Origin: Streptomyces sp. TG1A-8
Lineage (GTDB): Bacteria; Actinomycetota; Actinomycetes; Streptomycetales; Streptomycetaceae
Assembly (NCBI RefSeq): GCF_030499535.1
Contig: NZ_JASTLB010000001.1
Coordinates: 5,580,001-5,644,000 of the forward strand
DNA length: 64,000 bases
Direction of reading: 5' to 3'
Shown: one piece after another, positions 26,276 to 35,572 of the stretch
Position numbering within the stretch: position 1 is the first letter of the stretch
Layout: every line of letters starts with the position of its first letter
Program-made: the position numbers and the translations under genes
Notes under the pieces: generated by a model
Seen by the model: only the letters and a program-made list of their open reading frames with translations
The model's database searches: none
Told to the model about the DNA's origin: nothing

Positions 26276-27358
26276 ATGGTCGTACGAGCCGCCGTCCTGC
26301 CCGCCATCGGCGCCCCCCTGGAGATCACCGCGATCGAACTGCCCGACCCCGGACCCGGACGGGTCCGGGTCCGCCTCGCCGCCGCCGGCGTCTGCCACTC
26401 CGACCTGTCCCTGACCAACGGCACCATGCGGGTGCCGGTCCCGGCGGTCCTCGGCCACGAGGGCGCGGGCACGGTCGTCGCCGTGGGGGAGGGGGTCACC
26501 GGTGTCTCACCCGGCGCCGCCGTGGTCCTCAACTGGGCACCGGCCTGCGGGGAGTGCCACGCCTGCGCACTCGGTGAGGTCTGGCTGTGCGCCAACGCCC
26601 TCAACGGCGCCGGCGCCCTCCACGCCCGCACCGCCGACGGCACCGAACTCCACCCCGGCCTGAACGTCGCCGCGTTCGCCGAGGAGACGGTCGTCCCCGA
26701 GTCCTGCCTGCTGCCCCTGCCCGACGGCGTCCCGCTCACCGACGCGGCCCTGCTCGGCTGCGCCGTCCTCACCGGCTACGGCGCCGTCCACCACTCGGCA
26801 CGGGTCCGGCGCGGGGAGACGGTCGCCGTGTTCGGTGTCGGCGGCGTCGGCCTGGCCGCCCTGCAGTCGGCCCGGATCGCGGGCGCCTCCCGCATCGTCG
26901 CGGTCGACGTCTCCCCCGAGAAGGAGGAGCTGGCCCGCGCGGCCGGTGCCACCGACTACGTCCTCGCCTCCGCCACCACCCCCCGCGAGATCCGCGCCCT
27001 GACCGGCAAGCAGGGCGTCGACGTCTCCGTGGAGTGCGTGGGTCGCGCGGTCACCATCCGCGCCGCCTGGGAGTCCACCCGCCGGGGCGGCCGCACGACC
27101 GTCGTCGGCATCGGCGGCAAGGACCAGGAGGTCACCTTCAACGCCCTGGAGATCTTCCACTGGGGCCGCACCCTGTCCGGCTGCGTCTACGGCAACTGCG
27201 ACCCGGCGCGCGACCTGCCGGTACTCGCCGAACACGTGCGGGAGGGCCGGCTGGACCTCTCCCGGCTGGTGACCGAGCGGATCACCCTGGAGGGCATCCC
27301 GGCCGCCTTCGACAACATGCTCGCGGGCCGGGGCGGCCGGGCGCTGGTGGTGTTCTGA
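26276..27358 (+). CDS. Zinc-dependent alcohol dehydrogenase (class III-like, MDR family)
   Basis: A 360-aa medium-chain dehydrogenase. Catalytic zinc ligands are C40 (GVCHSD) and the His of GHEGAG. The structural zinc lobe is CGECHACALGEVWLC. The Rossmann motif VFGVGGVGLAALQSARIAGA sits near residue 185. It closely resembles the mycothiol- or NDMA-type alcohol dehydrogenases of actinobacteria. It follows the aldehyde dehydrogenase by 15 bp and probably supplies its aldehyde. It is convergent with the TetR gene at 27497, with 138 bp between. Confidence 0.9.
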   Translation: MVVRAAVLPAIGAPLEITAIELPDPGPGRVRVRLAAAGVCHSDLSLTNGTMRVPVPAVLGHEGAGTVVAVGEGVTGVSPGAAVVLNWAPACGECHACALGEVWLCANALNGAGALHARTADGTELHPGLNVAAFAEETVVPESCLLPLPDGVPLTDAALLGCAVLTGYGAVHHSARVRRGETVAVFGVGGVGLAALQSARIAGASRIVAVDVSPEKEELARAAGATDYVLASATTPREIRALTGKQGVDVSVECVGRAVTIRAAWESTRRGGRTTVVGIGGKDQEVTFNALEIFHWGRTLSGCVYGNCDPARDLPVLAEHVREGRLDLSRLVTERITLEGIPAAFDNMLAGRGGRALVVF

Positions 27359-27496
27359 GGGACACCCGGCCGGCGGCGCCGGGACCCGGGCGGGCGCGAC
27401 GGCGGACCGTGCGTGCGGGGCGCACGGGAGACCGCCCGCCCCGCCCCTCGCGGCCCCGCGCCCCCGGTGTGCGGTGCCCGCCCCGCGGCCGCCGCG

Positions 27497-28138
27497 CTAC
27501 GACCCCTGCCGCACCTGCTCGTACTGCCGCGCCAGCCCGTCCAGCAGCGCCGTGAGCCCCGTCTCGAAGGCCCGCTCGTCGATCTTCTCCTGCTGCTCGG
27601 CCAGCAGGTGCGCCTGCTGGAGGTGGGGGTAGTCGGCGGGGTCGTACGCGCTCGCGTCGTCCACGAAGCCCGCCGCGAAGGAGCCCAGCGCGGAGCCCAT
27701 GATGAAGTAGCGCATCAGCGCCCCGATGGAGGTGGCCTGCGCGGGCGGCCAGCCCGCGTCGACCATCGCGCCGTAGACCGCGTCGGCCAGCCGCAGCGCG
27801 GCCGGGCGGCGACCGGGGCCGCGGGCCAGGACCGGGACGATGTTCGGGTGGTCGCGCAGGGCGGCCCGGTAGGAGGCGGCCCAGTCGTGCAGCGCGGTCC
27901 GCCAGTCCCGGGCGTCCTCGAACATCGACAGGTCCACCAGCGCGCTCACCGAGTCCGCGACCGCCTCCAGGATGTCGTCCTTGGTGCGGAAGTGGTTGTA
28001 CAGCGAGGGCCCGCTCACTCCCAGTTCGGCGGCGAGCCGCCGGGTGGAGACGGCCGCCAGGCCCTCCGCGTCCACGAGTTCCCGGGCCGTCTCGACGATC
28101 CGGTCGGTGCTGAGCAGGGGCTTGCGCGGTCGGGCCAT
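27497..28138 (-). CDS. TetR/AcrR-family repressor of the alcohol/acyl-CoA oxidation genes
   Basis: A 213-aa TetR protein. The helix-turn-helix is at residues about 12-58 (IVETARELVDAEGLAAVSTRRLAAELGVSGPSLYNHFRTKDDIL), followed by a TetR_C-like helical ligand domain. An in-frame ATG three codons upstream (28147) is an alternative start. The operator at 28165-28183 lies just upstream, between this gene and the divergent acyl-CoA dehydrogenase. The same motif fronts the aldehyde dehydrogenase operon. It therefore probably represses itself, the dehydrogenase at 28229 and the operon at 24872, released by an acyl-CoA or aldehyde-type ligand. Confidence 0.88.
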   Translation of the reverse strand: MARPRKPLLSTDRIVETARELVDAEGLAAVSTRRLAAELGVSGPSLYNHFRTKDDILEAVADSVSALVDLSMFEDARDWRTALHDWAASYRAALRDHPNIVPVLARGPGRRPAALRLADAVYGAMVDAGWPPAQATSIGALMRYFIMGSALGSFAAGFVDDASAYDPADYPHLQQAHLLAEQQEKIDERAFETGLTALLDGLARQYEQVRQGS

Positions 28139-28164
28139 GGCGCACATAGTAGGGCTGCGACAAG

Positions 28165-28183
28165 AAACTAGCAGTGCTAATTT
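28165..28183. promoter_or_regulatory. TetR operator between tetR and the acyl-CoA dehydrogenase
   Basis: AAACTAGCAGTGCTAATTT is a dyad matching the site at 24816-24834. It is placed 27 bp from the tetR start and 46 bp from the dehydrogenase start, in an AT-rich pocket suitable for both divergent promoters. Confidence 0.7.
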
Positions 28184-28228
28184 AAGGGTACGGCTTTCAA
28201 GATCTGTCTGGTGCGGGGTGATCGCGTG

Positions 28229-29380
28229 GTGAACCTGGAGCTGAGCGAGGAGCAGGCCGCCGTACGGCAGCTCGCCCGGGACTTCGTGGAGCGCGAGATC
28301 GCCCCGCACGTCGTCGCCTGGGACCGGGCCGAGGAGGTCGACCGGGGCATCGTGAGGAAGCTCGGCGACGTCGGCTTCCTCGGCCTGACCATCGACGAGG
28401 AGTACGGCGGCTCGGGCGGCGACCACCTCGCGTACTGCCTGGTCACCGAGGAGCTGGGTCGCGGCGACTCCTCGGTGCGCGGAATCGTCTCCGTCTCGCT
28501 CGGACTGGTCGCCAAGTCCGTCGCCGCCTGGGGCAGCGAGGAGCAGAAGCGCCGCTGGCTGCCCGGTCTGACCGCCGGGGAGTACGTCGGCTGCTTCGGC
28601 CTCACCGAACCCGGCACCGGCTCCGACGCCGGCAACCTCACCACCCGGGCCGTGCACGACGGGGACGACTACGTCCTCAACGGCACCAAGATGTTCATCA
28701 CCAACGGCACCTGGGCCGACGTCGTCCTGCTCTTCGCCCGTTCCACCGACGCTCCCGGCCACAAGGGCGTCTCCGCCTTCCTGGTGCCCGCCGACACCCC
28801 CGGCCTGTCCCGCCGCACCGTCCACGGCAAGCTCGGCCTGCGCGGCCAGGCCACCGCGGAACTGGTCCTGGAGGACGTCCGGGTGCCCGCCTCGGCGATG
28901 GTGGGTGCGCAGGGCAAGGGCTTCTCCGTCGCCATGTCCGCGCTCGCCAAGGGGCGGATGTCGGTGGCCGCGGGCTGCGTCGGCATAGCCCAGGCCGCGC
29001 TGGACGCGGCCGTCCGGTACGCCGGCGAGCGCGAGCAGTTCGGCAAGCCGATCGCCCGCCACCAGCTGGTGCAGGAACTGATCAGCGACATCGCCGTCGA
29101 CGTGGACGCGGCCCGGCTGCTGACCTGGCGGGTCGCCGACCTGATCGACCGGGGGCAGCCCTTCGCCGTGGAGTCCTCCAAGGCCAAGCTGTTCGCCTCC
29201 GAGGCCGCCGTGCGCGCCGCCAACAACGCCCTGCAGGTCTTCGGCGGCTACGGCTACATCGACGAGTACCCGGCCGGCAAGCTGCTGCGCGACGCCCGCG
29301 TGATGACCCTCTACGAGGGCACCAGCCAGATCCAGAAGCTCCTCATCGGGCGGGCGCTGACCGGGGTCTCGGCCTTCTGA
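28229..29380 (+). CDS. Acyl-CoA dehydrogenase
   Basis: A 383-aa flavoprotein that introduces the alpha-beta double bond in acyl-CoA. Family signatures are GCFGLTEPGTGSDAGNL, FITNGTWAD and QVFGGYGYIDEYPAGKLLRDARV. The catalytic base is E363 in LYEGTSQIQKLLIG. The GTG at 28229 gives the normal N-terminus NLELSEEQ. GTGs at 28211 and 28226 are alternatives; only a weak GGGG precedes them. It is divergent from the TetR gene and shares its operator with the alcohol/aldehyde dehydrogenase operon. Together they suggest oxidation of an alcohol to an acid and then beta-oxidation. Confidence 0.93.
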   Translation: MNLELSEEQAAVRQLARDFVEREIAPHVVAWDRAEEVDRGIVRKLGDVGFLGLTIDEEYGGSGGDHLAYCLVTEELGRGDSSVRGIVSVSLGLVAKSVAAWGSEEQKRRWLPGLTAGEYVGCFGLTEPGTGSDAGNLTTRAVHDGDDYVLNGTKMFITNGTWADVVLLFARSTDAPGHKGVSAFLVPADTPGLSRRTVHGKLGLRGQATAELVLEDVRVPASAMVGAQGKGFSVAMSALAKGRMSVAAGCVGIAQAALDAAVRYAGEREQFGKPIARHQLVQELISDIAVDVDAARLLTWRVADLIDRGQPFAVESSKAKLFASEAAVRAANNALQVFGGYGYIDEYPAGKLLRDARVMTLYEGTSQIQKLLIGRALTGVSAF

Positions 29381-29479
29381 GCGCGCCCCGCCGCGCCCGC
29401 CGGCCCCGCCCGTCCTGAGTACCCGTCCTGAGTACCCCGGCGGATGCGGTGCGGGCCGCCCGGGGCCGATGCTCGTCCC

Positions 29480-29767
29480 ATGAGCGACACACCGGTCAAG
29501 CAGCAGAGCACGGCCGCCTTCTACGGGCAGGCCGTCGCGTCCTTCGCCGTCGCCATGGCGGCCGCCACCCTCGGCATCGTCCGCCTGCACGCCGACGCCT
29601 GGGTGCGCGGCTTCCTCGGCATCGCCGTGCTCTACCTCGTCACGTCCGCGTTCACCCTCGCCAAGGTGATCCGCGACCGCCAGGAGGCCGGGCAGATCGT
29701 CAGCCGCGTCGACCAGGCGCGGCTGGAGAAGCTGCTCGCCGAGCACGACCCCTTCGAGAAGCTCTGA
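29480..29767 (+). CDS. YiaA/YiaB-type two-helix membrane protein
   Basis: A 95-aa protein with two transmembrane segments (about residues 13-33 and 40-62, AFYGQAVASFAVAMAAATLGI and FLGIAVLYLVTSAFTLAKVI). A cytoplasmic tail, RDRQEAGQIVSRVDQARLEKLLAEHDPFEKL, follows. The pattern AFYGQ...LG and FLGIAVLYLV...AFTLAKVIRD is that of the YiaAB two-helix domain family. The function is unknown. The ATG at 29480 lacks a strong Shine-Dalgarno. Confidence 0.8.
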   Translation: MSDTPVKQQSTAAFYGQAVASFAVAMAAATLGIVRLHADAWVRGFLGIAVLYLVTSAFTLAKVIRDRQEAGQIVSRVDQARLEKLLAEHDPFEKL

Positions 29768-29803
29768 GCGCTCCGGCGGCCCGGACCGCGCCGGACGGCC
29801 GCC

Positions 29804-29834
29804 CTAAGCGAGCGCTCAGCTTCGGCGGTATGGT
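29804..29834 (+). promoter_or_regulatory. TetR operator and -10 box of the 29868 gene
   Basis: CTAAGCGAGCGCTCAG (29804-29819) has the form CTAAGC-N4-GCTNAG, as does the site at 30989-31004. A TATGGT -10 box follows at about 29829-29834, so the operator occupies the -35 region. Autoregulation is the simplest reading. Confidence 0.65.
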
Positions 29835-29867
29835 GGTGCTCCTGTCACCGGAAGGGGCGAGCGAGCG

Positions 29868-30512
29868 ATGAGTACGGCGCAGGAGACGACCGGCGGCGAG
29901 GTCGAGCCGTGGGAAGAGGTCACCCCCGACGCGGCCCGGCGGCTCCTCGTCGCCGCCGTGGAGGCCTTCGCCGAGCGCGGGTACCACGCGACGACGACCC
30001 GCGACATCGCGGGCCGGGCCGGCATGAGCCCGGCCGCGCTCTACATCCACTACAGGACCAAGGAGGAGCTGCTCCACCGGATCAGCCGGATCGGCCACGA
30101 CAAGGCCCTGGACATCCTGCGCACGGCGGCCCGGCGCGAGGGCAGCCCCGCCGAGCGGCTGGCCGACGCGGTCGGCTCCTTCGTCCGCTGGCACGCCGGC
30201 CGGCGCACCACGGCGCGGGTCGTGCAGTACGAGCTCGACGCGCTCGGCCCCGGGGCCCGCGCCGAGATCGTGGCGCTGCGCCGCCAGGTCGACGCCGAGG
30301 TGCGCGGGATCATAGAGGACGGCGTGGCCTGCGGCGAGTTCCAGGTGGCGGACGTCCAGGGCACCACCCTGGCCGTATTGTCGCTGTGCATCGACGTGGC
30401 CCGCTGGTTCAACGTGGAGGGGCCGCGCACCCCCGAGGAGGTCGGCGCGCTCTACGCCGACCTCGTGCTGCGGATGGTGGGCGCCGAGCGGGCGCCCGGC
30501 GCTCAGAGGTAG
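29868..30512 (+). CDS. TetR-family regulator
   Basis: A 214-aa TetR protein. The helix-turn-helix is near residues 25-70 ([44 protein letters not shown]). The ligand domain matches the KstR2-like TetR_C group used for acyl-CoA sensing. The ATG at 29868 has GGGGCGAGCGAGCG upstream. Its 3' end overlaps the convergent MaoC gene by 10 bp. Its operator motif recurs in front of that MaoC gene, which is therefore the obvious second target. Confidence 0.88.
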   Translation: MSTAQETTGGEVEPWEEVTPDAARRLLVAAVEAFAERGYHATTTRDIAGRAGMSPAALYIHYRTKEELLHRISRIGHDKALDILRTAARREGSPAERLADAVGSFVRWHAGRRTTARVVQYELDALGPGARAEIVALRRQVDAEVRGIIEDGVACGEFQVADVQGTTLAVLSLCIDVARWFNVEGPRTPEEVGALYADLVLRMVGAERAPGAQR

Positions 30513-30964
30513 TACCGGGACACCGACTCGGCGACGCAGACCGGCTTGTCGCCGCCCTCGCGCTCCACGGTGAAGGCAACCGCCACCTGGACGCCTCCGG
30601 GCACGTCCTCGACCCCGGTGATGGCGGCGGTGGCGCGCAGTCGGGAGCCGACCGGGACGGGGGAGGGGAAGCGGACCTTGTTCGTCCCGTAGTTCACGCC
30701 CATCTTCACGCCCTCGACGCTGATCAACTGCGGCCCGAACAGCGGGAGCAGGGACAGGGTGAGGTAGCCGTGCGCGATGGTGGTCCGGAAGGGCCCGGCG
30801 GCGGCCTTCTCCGGGTCGACGTGGATCCACTGGTGGTCCCCGGTGGCGTCGGCGAACAGGTCGATCCGCTTCTGGTCGATCTCGACCCAGTCGGTGTACC
30901 CGAGCTGCTCGCCCACGGCGGCCCTCAGCTCGTCGGGGGAGGTGAAGGTCCTCGGTTCTGCCAT
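30503..30964 (-). CDS. MaoC-like (R)-specific enoyl-CoA hydratase
   Basis: A 153-aa single hot-dog domain. The hydratase motif is present as [34 protein letters not shown], with the catalytic Asp/His pair. Length is typical of single-domain actinobacterial MaoC proteins. It hydrates trans-2-enoyl-CoA. It is convergent with, and overlaps by 10 bp, the TetR gene, and its promoter carries the same CTAAGC-N4-GCTTAG operator. Induction by a fatty acyl-CoA is a reasonable inference. Confidence 0.9.
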   Translation of the reverse strand: MAEPRTFTSPDELRAAVGEQLGYTDWVEIDQKRIDLFADATGDHQWIHVDPEKAAAGPFRTTIAHGYLTLSLLPLFGPQLISVEGVKMGVNYGTNKVRFPSPVPVGSRLRATAAITGVEDVPGGVQVAVAFTVEREGGDKPVCVAESVSRYYL

Positions 30965-30988
30965 GTTCCCGGCCTCTCGCTCGCATGT

Positions 30989-31004
30989 CTAAGCAACTGC
31001 TTAG
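30989..31004 (-). promoter_or_regulatory. TetR operator upstream of the MaoC gene
   Basis: CTAAGCAACTGCTTAG is a 16-bp dyad 25 bp upstream of the MaoC start codon. It shares the CTAAGC and GCTNAG half-sites with 29804-29819, the promoter of the TetR gene. Confidence 0.7.
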
Positions 31005-31069
31005 CATGGTCGGGTGCGGAGTCCCTGTCAACGGACCGCGGCGGACGGCGGGTCGGTAGGCTCTGCGGG

Positions 31070-31528
31070 GTGCCGCAGATTCCCGAGAAGATCCACGAGC
31101 TGACCGTCGGCCAGGTGTCCGCGCGTAGCGGCGCCGCCGTGTCCACCCTGCACTTCTACGAGTCCAAGGGGCTGATCAGCAGCCGCCGCACCCCCGGGAA
31201 CCAGCGCCGCTACACCCGTGACACGCTGCGCCGGGTGGCCTTCGTGCGCGCGGCCCAGCGGGTCGGCATCCCGCTGGCCACGATCCGCGAGGCGCTCGCG
31301 CAGCTCCCCGAAGAGCGCACCCCGACCCGCGAGGACTGGGCCCGGCTGTCACAGGCCTGGCGCTCGGAACTGGACGAGCGCATCAAGCGGCTGAACCGCC
31401 TGCGCGATCACCTGACCGACTGCATCGGGTGCGGGTGCCTGTCGCTGGACACCTGTGTGCTGTCCAACCCCGGCGACGCGTTCGGCGAGCGGCTGACCGG
31501 GTCACGGCTGCTGGCGGAGGGGCGGTAG
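31070..31528 (+). CDS. soxR: SoxR, redox-sensing MerR-family activator
   Basis: A 152-aa MerR-type regulator. The DNA-binding head is [31 protein letters not shown] dimerisation helix follows, then the [2Fe-2S] ligands C118, C121, C123 and C129 ([14 protein letters not shown]2CX1CX5C). In Streptomyces SoxR responds directly to redox-active pigments rather than superoxide. A TAGGCT -10 box (31057-31062) lies seven bases before the GTG, which suggests a leaderless transcript. It is divergent from the MaoC gene but without an obvious functional link to it. This matches SCO1697 as I recall it. Confidence 0.93.
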   Translation: MPQIPEKIHELTVGQVSARSGAAVSTLHFYESKGLISSRRTPGNQRRYTRDTLRRVAFVRAAQRVGIPLATIREALAQLPEERTPTREDWARLSQAWRSELDERIKRLNRLRDHLTDCIGCGCLSLDTCVLSNPGDAFGERLTGSRLLAEGR

Positions 31529-31853
31529 CGGGCGGTGCGCGGCACTGCCGGACCGGTGCGTGCTCCCGGGCCGGTTGCCGCGCACGGCGGGCCGTCGGCC
31601 GGGGCCGGCACCCGTCGCGGCCGGTCGCGCCCGTGTGGGGCGGCCCCGCCTCACCGGCCCGGACCGCCGGGTCCGACCGACCGGCCGGGCCCCGGACCGG
31701 TGCGGCCCCGCGTGCCGTGCGGCGGCACCGGGCGGCCGCGCCCCCAGTGGTCCCGGCCGGCCGGGACCACGCCGGCGCCCCGGCGGTGACGGGGGCCGGG
31801 CCGGCCGTCCCGGCGGGCGCCCGCCGCGCCCCCGGGCCCCGCGGGCCGGTCGC
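31529..31853. other. 325-bp intergenic stretch
   Basis: GC-rich DNA between two convergent genes. I see no gene-like frame, no strong hairpin and no repeat. Confidence 0.5.
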
Positions 31854-32456
31854 TCACGCCGACATCAGCAGCCGTTCCCGCTCGGCGTACGCCAGTGCCT
31901 GCGGGGTGAGCACGGGCCGGGGCACGAGGATCCCGCAGTCCGCGCAGACCGGACCGGAGGAGGGTTCGTGGTCCAGGCCGTACCTCCAGACGAGGTGCTC
32001 GCCGCCGCACACCGGGCAAGCCGCGCCCGGCTCGCGGTTCAGTGCGGCGATCAGCCGGCGCAGCACCTCGGCCAGCGGCGCGCCGGGGTGGACCCGCGGG
32101 TCGTCGCACCACGCGACCCCGAATCCGCCCCAGGTCATCCGGTGCCAGTCGTCCACGCTGCCCGGCCGGCGCAGCCCGTCGTGCTTCTCCTTCTTGCGGC
32201 GCTCGGCGAACTCGGCCTCGTAGCCGAGCCAGACCGCCCGCGCCTCCTCCAGCTCCTCCAGCGCGGCCACGAGCCGCGCCGGATCTGGGGCCCGGTCCTC
32301 CGGGCCGAAACCGGCCCGGGAGCACAAATGGTCCCACGTCGCCCGGTGCCCGTAAGGAGCGAACCGCTCCAGGCACTTGCGCAGTGAATAGCGCCGCAGC
32401 GCCAGGTCGCACCGCGGGTCGCGCACCTGTCTCGCCAGGCTTCGGAATCCGGCCAT
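31854..32456 (-). CDS. Conserved hypothetical protein with C-terminal zinc ribbon
   Basis: A 200-aa soluble protein. The N-terminal half is helical and basic (LARQVRDPRCDLALRRYSLRKCLERFAPYGHR). The middle contains an E/K-rich helix (FAERRKKEKHD). A zinc ribbon near residues 145-175 is CPVCGG...CADCG. I do not recognise a named family; a nucleic-acid-binding role is possible from the ribbon. It is divergent from the secreted penicillin acylase across 256 bp, in which I see no clear site. Confidence 0.7.
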   Translation of the reverse strand: MAGFRSLARQVRDPRCDLALRRYSLRKCLERFAPYGHRATWDHLCSRAGFGPEDRAPDPARLVAALEELEEARAVWLGYEAEFAERRKKEKHDGLRRPGSVDDWHRMTWGGFGVAWCDDPRVHPGAPLAEVLRRLIAALNREPGAACPVCGGEHLVWRYGLDHEPSSGPVCADCGILVPRPVLTPQALAYAERERLLMSA

Positions 32457-32712
32457 CGCCCTGCACCTCCGTCACACCTGCGTTCGCACTTCGGTCACTT
32501 CGGCGTCGCCGTACGGGTTCCGCGCGACGTCGACCAGTAGACGTACCGATACGCGATTCGGCTCCATCCGATCGGTGACGCCTCCGGGCCGGGCGTCCCG
32601 GTTCCTCCACCCGGCACCATCCCCAGTCACCCCCGAAGTTGACGCATGTTCATCTTTGTCCCCGGGGATACCGGCGGTAACGTCCGGCTCACCCCCGTCG
32701 GGAGGAGCTGCC

Positions 32713-35502
32713 ATGCCACGGCACACCCCACACAACGTGTCGCTCCACGAACGGAGAACTCCCCGCAGACTCAACGGGTTCCTGAAGTCGGCGTCGATAT
32801 GCGTGCTCGTCGCCGGACTTCTCTCCCCGGTCACCCGGGCGGCGGCAGCGCAGGACGCCCCGGCCTCGAACGACCACTGCGGCGGCCGGTGCTCGGACAT
32901 CCTGCCGCCCGGCGAGAACGGCAACGCCACCCTCGCCCAGATCCTGCTCAACAAGGCCTTCGGCACGCAGCCCCCGCACGCCGGGGACCAACTCGGCCCC
33001 TACGCCGGCCTGGCCACCGGTTACCCGGGCCTCACCGATGAGAAGATCAACACCTTTTTCAACGACGCCTCCTTCGGCGTCCCCCCCGACCAGGTCGCCT
33101 CCACGGAGAAACCGGCCGGCCGCACCGACGTGACGATCGTGCGCGACAAGAAGGCCGGCGTGCCGCACATCACCGGCACCACGCGCTACGGCACCGAGTT
33201 CGGCGCCGGATACGCGGCCGCCGAGGACCGGCTGTGGCTCATGGACGTCTTCCGGCACGTGGGCCGCGGACAGCTCACCTCCTTCGCGGGCGGCGCCGCC
33301 GCCAACCAGGGCCTGGAACAGGAGTTCTACCGCAACGCCCCGTACACCGAGGCCGACCGGCAGGCGCAGATCGACGACGCCGTGGCGAAGAACGGCGCCC
33401 GCGGCCAGCAGGCCCTCGCCGACGTCAACGCCTACACCGACGGCATCAACGCCTACATCGACGCCTCCGACGGCGGGCGTTACTTCCCCGGCGAGTACGT
33501 CCTGACCGGTCACAAGGACTCCCTCACCAACGCCGGCACCATCGACCACTTCAAGGTCACCGACCTGGTGGCCCTGGCCTCGGTCGTCGGCTCGCTGTTC
33601 GGCTCCGGCGGGGGCGGCGAGGTGGACAACGCCCTCTCCCTGATCGCGGCCCAGGCCAAGTACGGCGTGGAGGAGGGCGCCAGGGTCTGGGAGTCCTTCC
33701 GCGAACGCAACGACCCCGAGGCCGTCCTCACCGTCCACGACGGCCGGAGCTTCCCGTACGGCACCAGGCCCGCCGACGCCCGGGGCGAGGCCCTGCCCGA
33801 CGCCGGCTCGGTGACCACGGAGCCACTGGTGTACGACCGCACGGGCAGCGCGACCGGCGCGGGCGCCCGGAGCGCCACCGCCACGGCCGCCAGGACCACC
33901 CTCGGCTCCGCCCGGCGCGGCATGTCCAACGCCCTCGTGGTGAGCGGTGAGCACACCGCCGGCGGCCACCCGGTCGCCGTCTTCGGGCCGCAGACCGGCT
34001 ACTTCGCCCCCCAGCTGCTGATGCTCCAGGAGATCCAGGGTCCGGGCCTCAGCGCGCGCGGCGCCTCCTTCGCGGGCCTGAGCATGTACGTCGAACTCGG
34101 CCGCGGCCAGGACTACTCCTGGAGCGCGACCACCTCCGGCCAGGACATCATCGACACCTACGCCGTCGAGCTGTGCCAGGACGACCACCACTACCTGTAC
34201 CGCGGCACCTGCACCGCCATGGACCAGGTCGAGCAGAAGAACGCCTGGTCGCCGACCGTGGCCGACGGCACGGCCGCCGGCTCCTACACCATGCGGGTGT
34301 GGCGCACGAAGTACGGGCCGGTCGAGTACCGCGCGACCGTCGGCGGCAAGAAGGTCGCCTACACCACCCTGCGCTCCTCGTACCTGCACGAGACCGACTC
34401 GATCGTCGGCTTCCAGATGCTGAACGACCCGGACTACGTCAAGGGTCCGCAGGACTTCCAGACCGCGGCCCAGCACATCAACTACACCTTCAACTGGTTC
34501 TACGCCGACTCCCGGCACACCGCGTACTACAACAGCGGTGACAACCCGGTCCGTGCGTCCGGCGTCGACGCCGAGTTCCCGGTGTGGGCGCGGCCCGCGT
34601 ACGAGTGGCGCGGCTGGGACCCGGCCCGCAACACCGCCGACCACACGCCGCCCTCCGCCCACCCCGCCTCGGTCGACCAGGACTACTACGTCTCCTGGAA
34701 CAACAAGCAGGCCGAGGACTACGCGGCCGCGCCCTGGGGCGAGGGCTCCGTGCACCGCGGCAACCTGCTCGACGACCGGGTGAAGAGGCTGGTGGCGGCC
34801 GGCGGGGTGACCCGCTCGGCACTGGTGAAGGCCATGGCGGACGCGGCCCTGGCCGACCTGCGCGCCGAGGACGTGCTGCCGGAGCTGCTGAAGGTGGTCG
34901 ACTCCTCGCCGGTGACCGACCCCGCGGCCGCCGCGGCGGTGGACGAGCTCCGGACGTGGCTGACGGCGGGCGCCAGGCGCACGGAGACCTCGGCCGGTTC
35001 GAAGACGTACGCCCACGCGGGCGCCATCCGCATCCTGGACGCCTGGTGGCCGCTGCTGGTGAAGGCGGAGTTCGAGCCCGGCCTGGGCAGCGACCTGTAC
35101 GGCGCCTTCACCGCCAACCTGCCCGTCGACGAGGCCCCGTCCGCCGGACACGGCCCGACCGGCTCGCACGCCGGCAGCTCCTTCCAGTACGGCTGGTGGA
35201 GCTACGTCGACAAGGACATCCGGGCGGTGCTCGGTGAGTCCGTGAAGGGCGGCCTGGCGCGGACGTACTGCGGCGGCGGCAGCCTCGGCGCGTGCCGGGA
35301 CGTCCTGATCGGCACCCTGAAGCAGGCGGCCGGGACGACCGCCGCCCAGGTCTACCCGGGCGACGACCAGTGCTCGGCCGGCGACCAGTGGTGCGCCGAC
35401 TCGATCGTGCAGCGCACCCTGGGCGGCATCGGGCACGGCCGCATCGGCTGGCAGAACCGGCCGACCTTCCAGCAGGTCGTGGAGTACACCTCGCACCGGT
35501 AG
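32713..35502 (+). CDS. Secreted penicillin acylase-family (Ntn-hydrolase) amidase
   Basis: A 929-aa precursor. A signal peptide spans about residues 1-46 (ICVLVAGLLSPVTRAAAAQ). The alpha chain, including FGAGYAAAEDRLWLMDVFRH, and a linker lead to the autoproteolytic site RGMSNALVVSG with N-terminal nucleophile S405. The beta chain holds the oxyanion-hole and Asn residues (ETDSIVGFQMLNDPDY). Relatives hydrolyse penicillins, acyl-homoserine lactones, cyclic lipopeptides or capsaicin. The long N-terminal part resembles the aculeacin/AHL acylase branch more than penicillin G acylase. GGAGGAG precedes the ATG. It faces the NamZ gene across a terminator. Confidence 0.9.
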   Translation: MPRHTPHNVSLHERRTPRRLNGFLKSASICVLVAGLLSPVTRAAAAQDAPASNDHCGGRCSDILPPGENGNATLAQILLNKAFGTQPPHAGDQLGPYAGLATGYPGLTDEKINTFFNDASFGVPPDQVASTEKPAGRTDVTIVRDKKAGVPHITGTTRYGTEFGAGYAAAEDRLWLMDVFRHVGRGQLTSFAGGAAANQGLEQEFYRNAPYTEADRQAQIDDAVAKNGARGQQALADVNAYTDGINAYIDASDGGRYFPGEYVLTGHKDSLTNAGTIDHFKVTDLVALASVVGSLFGSGGGGEVDNALSLIAAQAKYGVEEGARVWESFRERNDPEAVLTVHDGRSFPYGTRPADARGEALPDAGSVTTEPLVYDRTGSATGAGARSATATAARTTLGSARRGMSNALVVSGEHTAGGHPVAVFGPQTGYFAPQLLMLQEIQGPGLSARGASFAGLSMYVELGRGQDYSWSATTSGQDIIDTYAVELCQDDHHYLYRGTCTAMDQVEQKNAWSPTVADGTAAGSYTMRVWRTKYGPVEYRATVGGKKVAYTTLRSSYLHETDSIVGFQMLNDPDYVKGPQDFQTAAQHINYTFNWFYADSRHTAYYNSGDNPVRASGVDAEFPVWARPAYEWRGWDPARNTADHTPPSAHPASVDQDYYVSWNNKQAEDYAAAPWGEGSVHRGNLLDDRVKRLVAAGGVTRSALVKAMADAALADLRAEDVLPELLKVVDSSPVTDPAAAAAVDELRTWLTAGARRTETSAGSKTYAHAGAIRILDAWWPLLVKAEFEPGLGSDLYGAFTANLPVDEAPSAGHGPTGSHAGSSFQYGWWSYVDKDIRAVLGESVKGGLARTYCGGGSLGACRDVLIGTLKQAAGTTAAQVYPGDDQCSAGDQWCADSIVQRTLGGIGHGRIGWQNRPTFQQVVEYTSHR

Positions 35503-35515
35503 CGCCCCCGGCGGC

Positions 35516-35552
35516 GCGTGCGGCGGACCGGGCGTCCCGGCCCGCCGCACGC
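35516..35552. terminator. Bidirectional terminator hairpin between acylase and NamZ genes
   Basis: Two 17-bp arms (35516-35532 and 35536-35552) pair with a single mismatch around a CGT loop. They lie between two convergent stop codons, 14 and 21 bp away. Confidence 0.8.
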
Positions 35553-35572
35553 ACCCCGAAAGGGGGCGCGGC

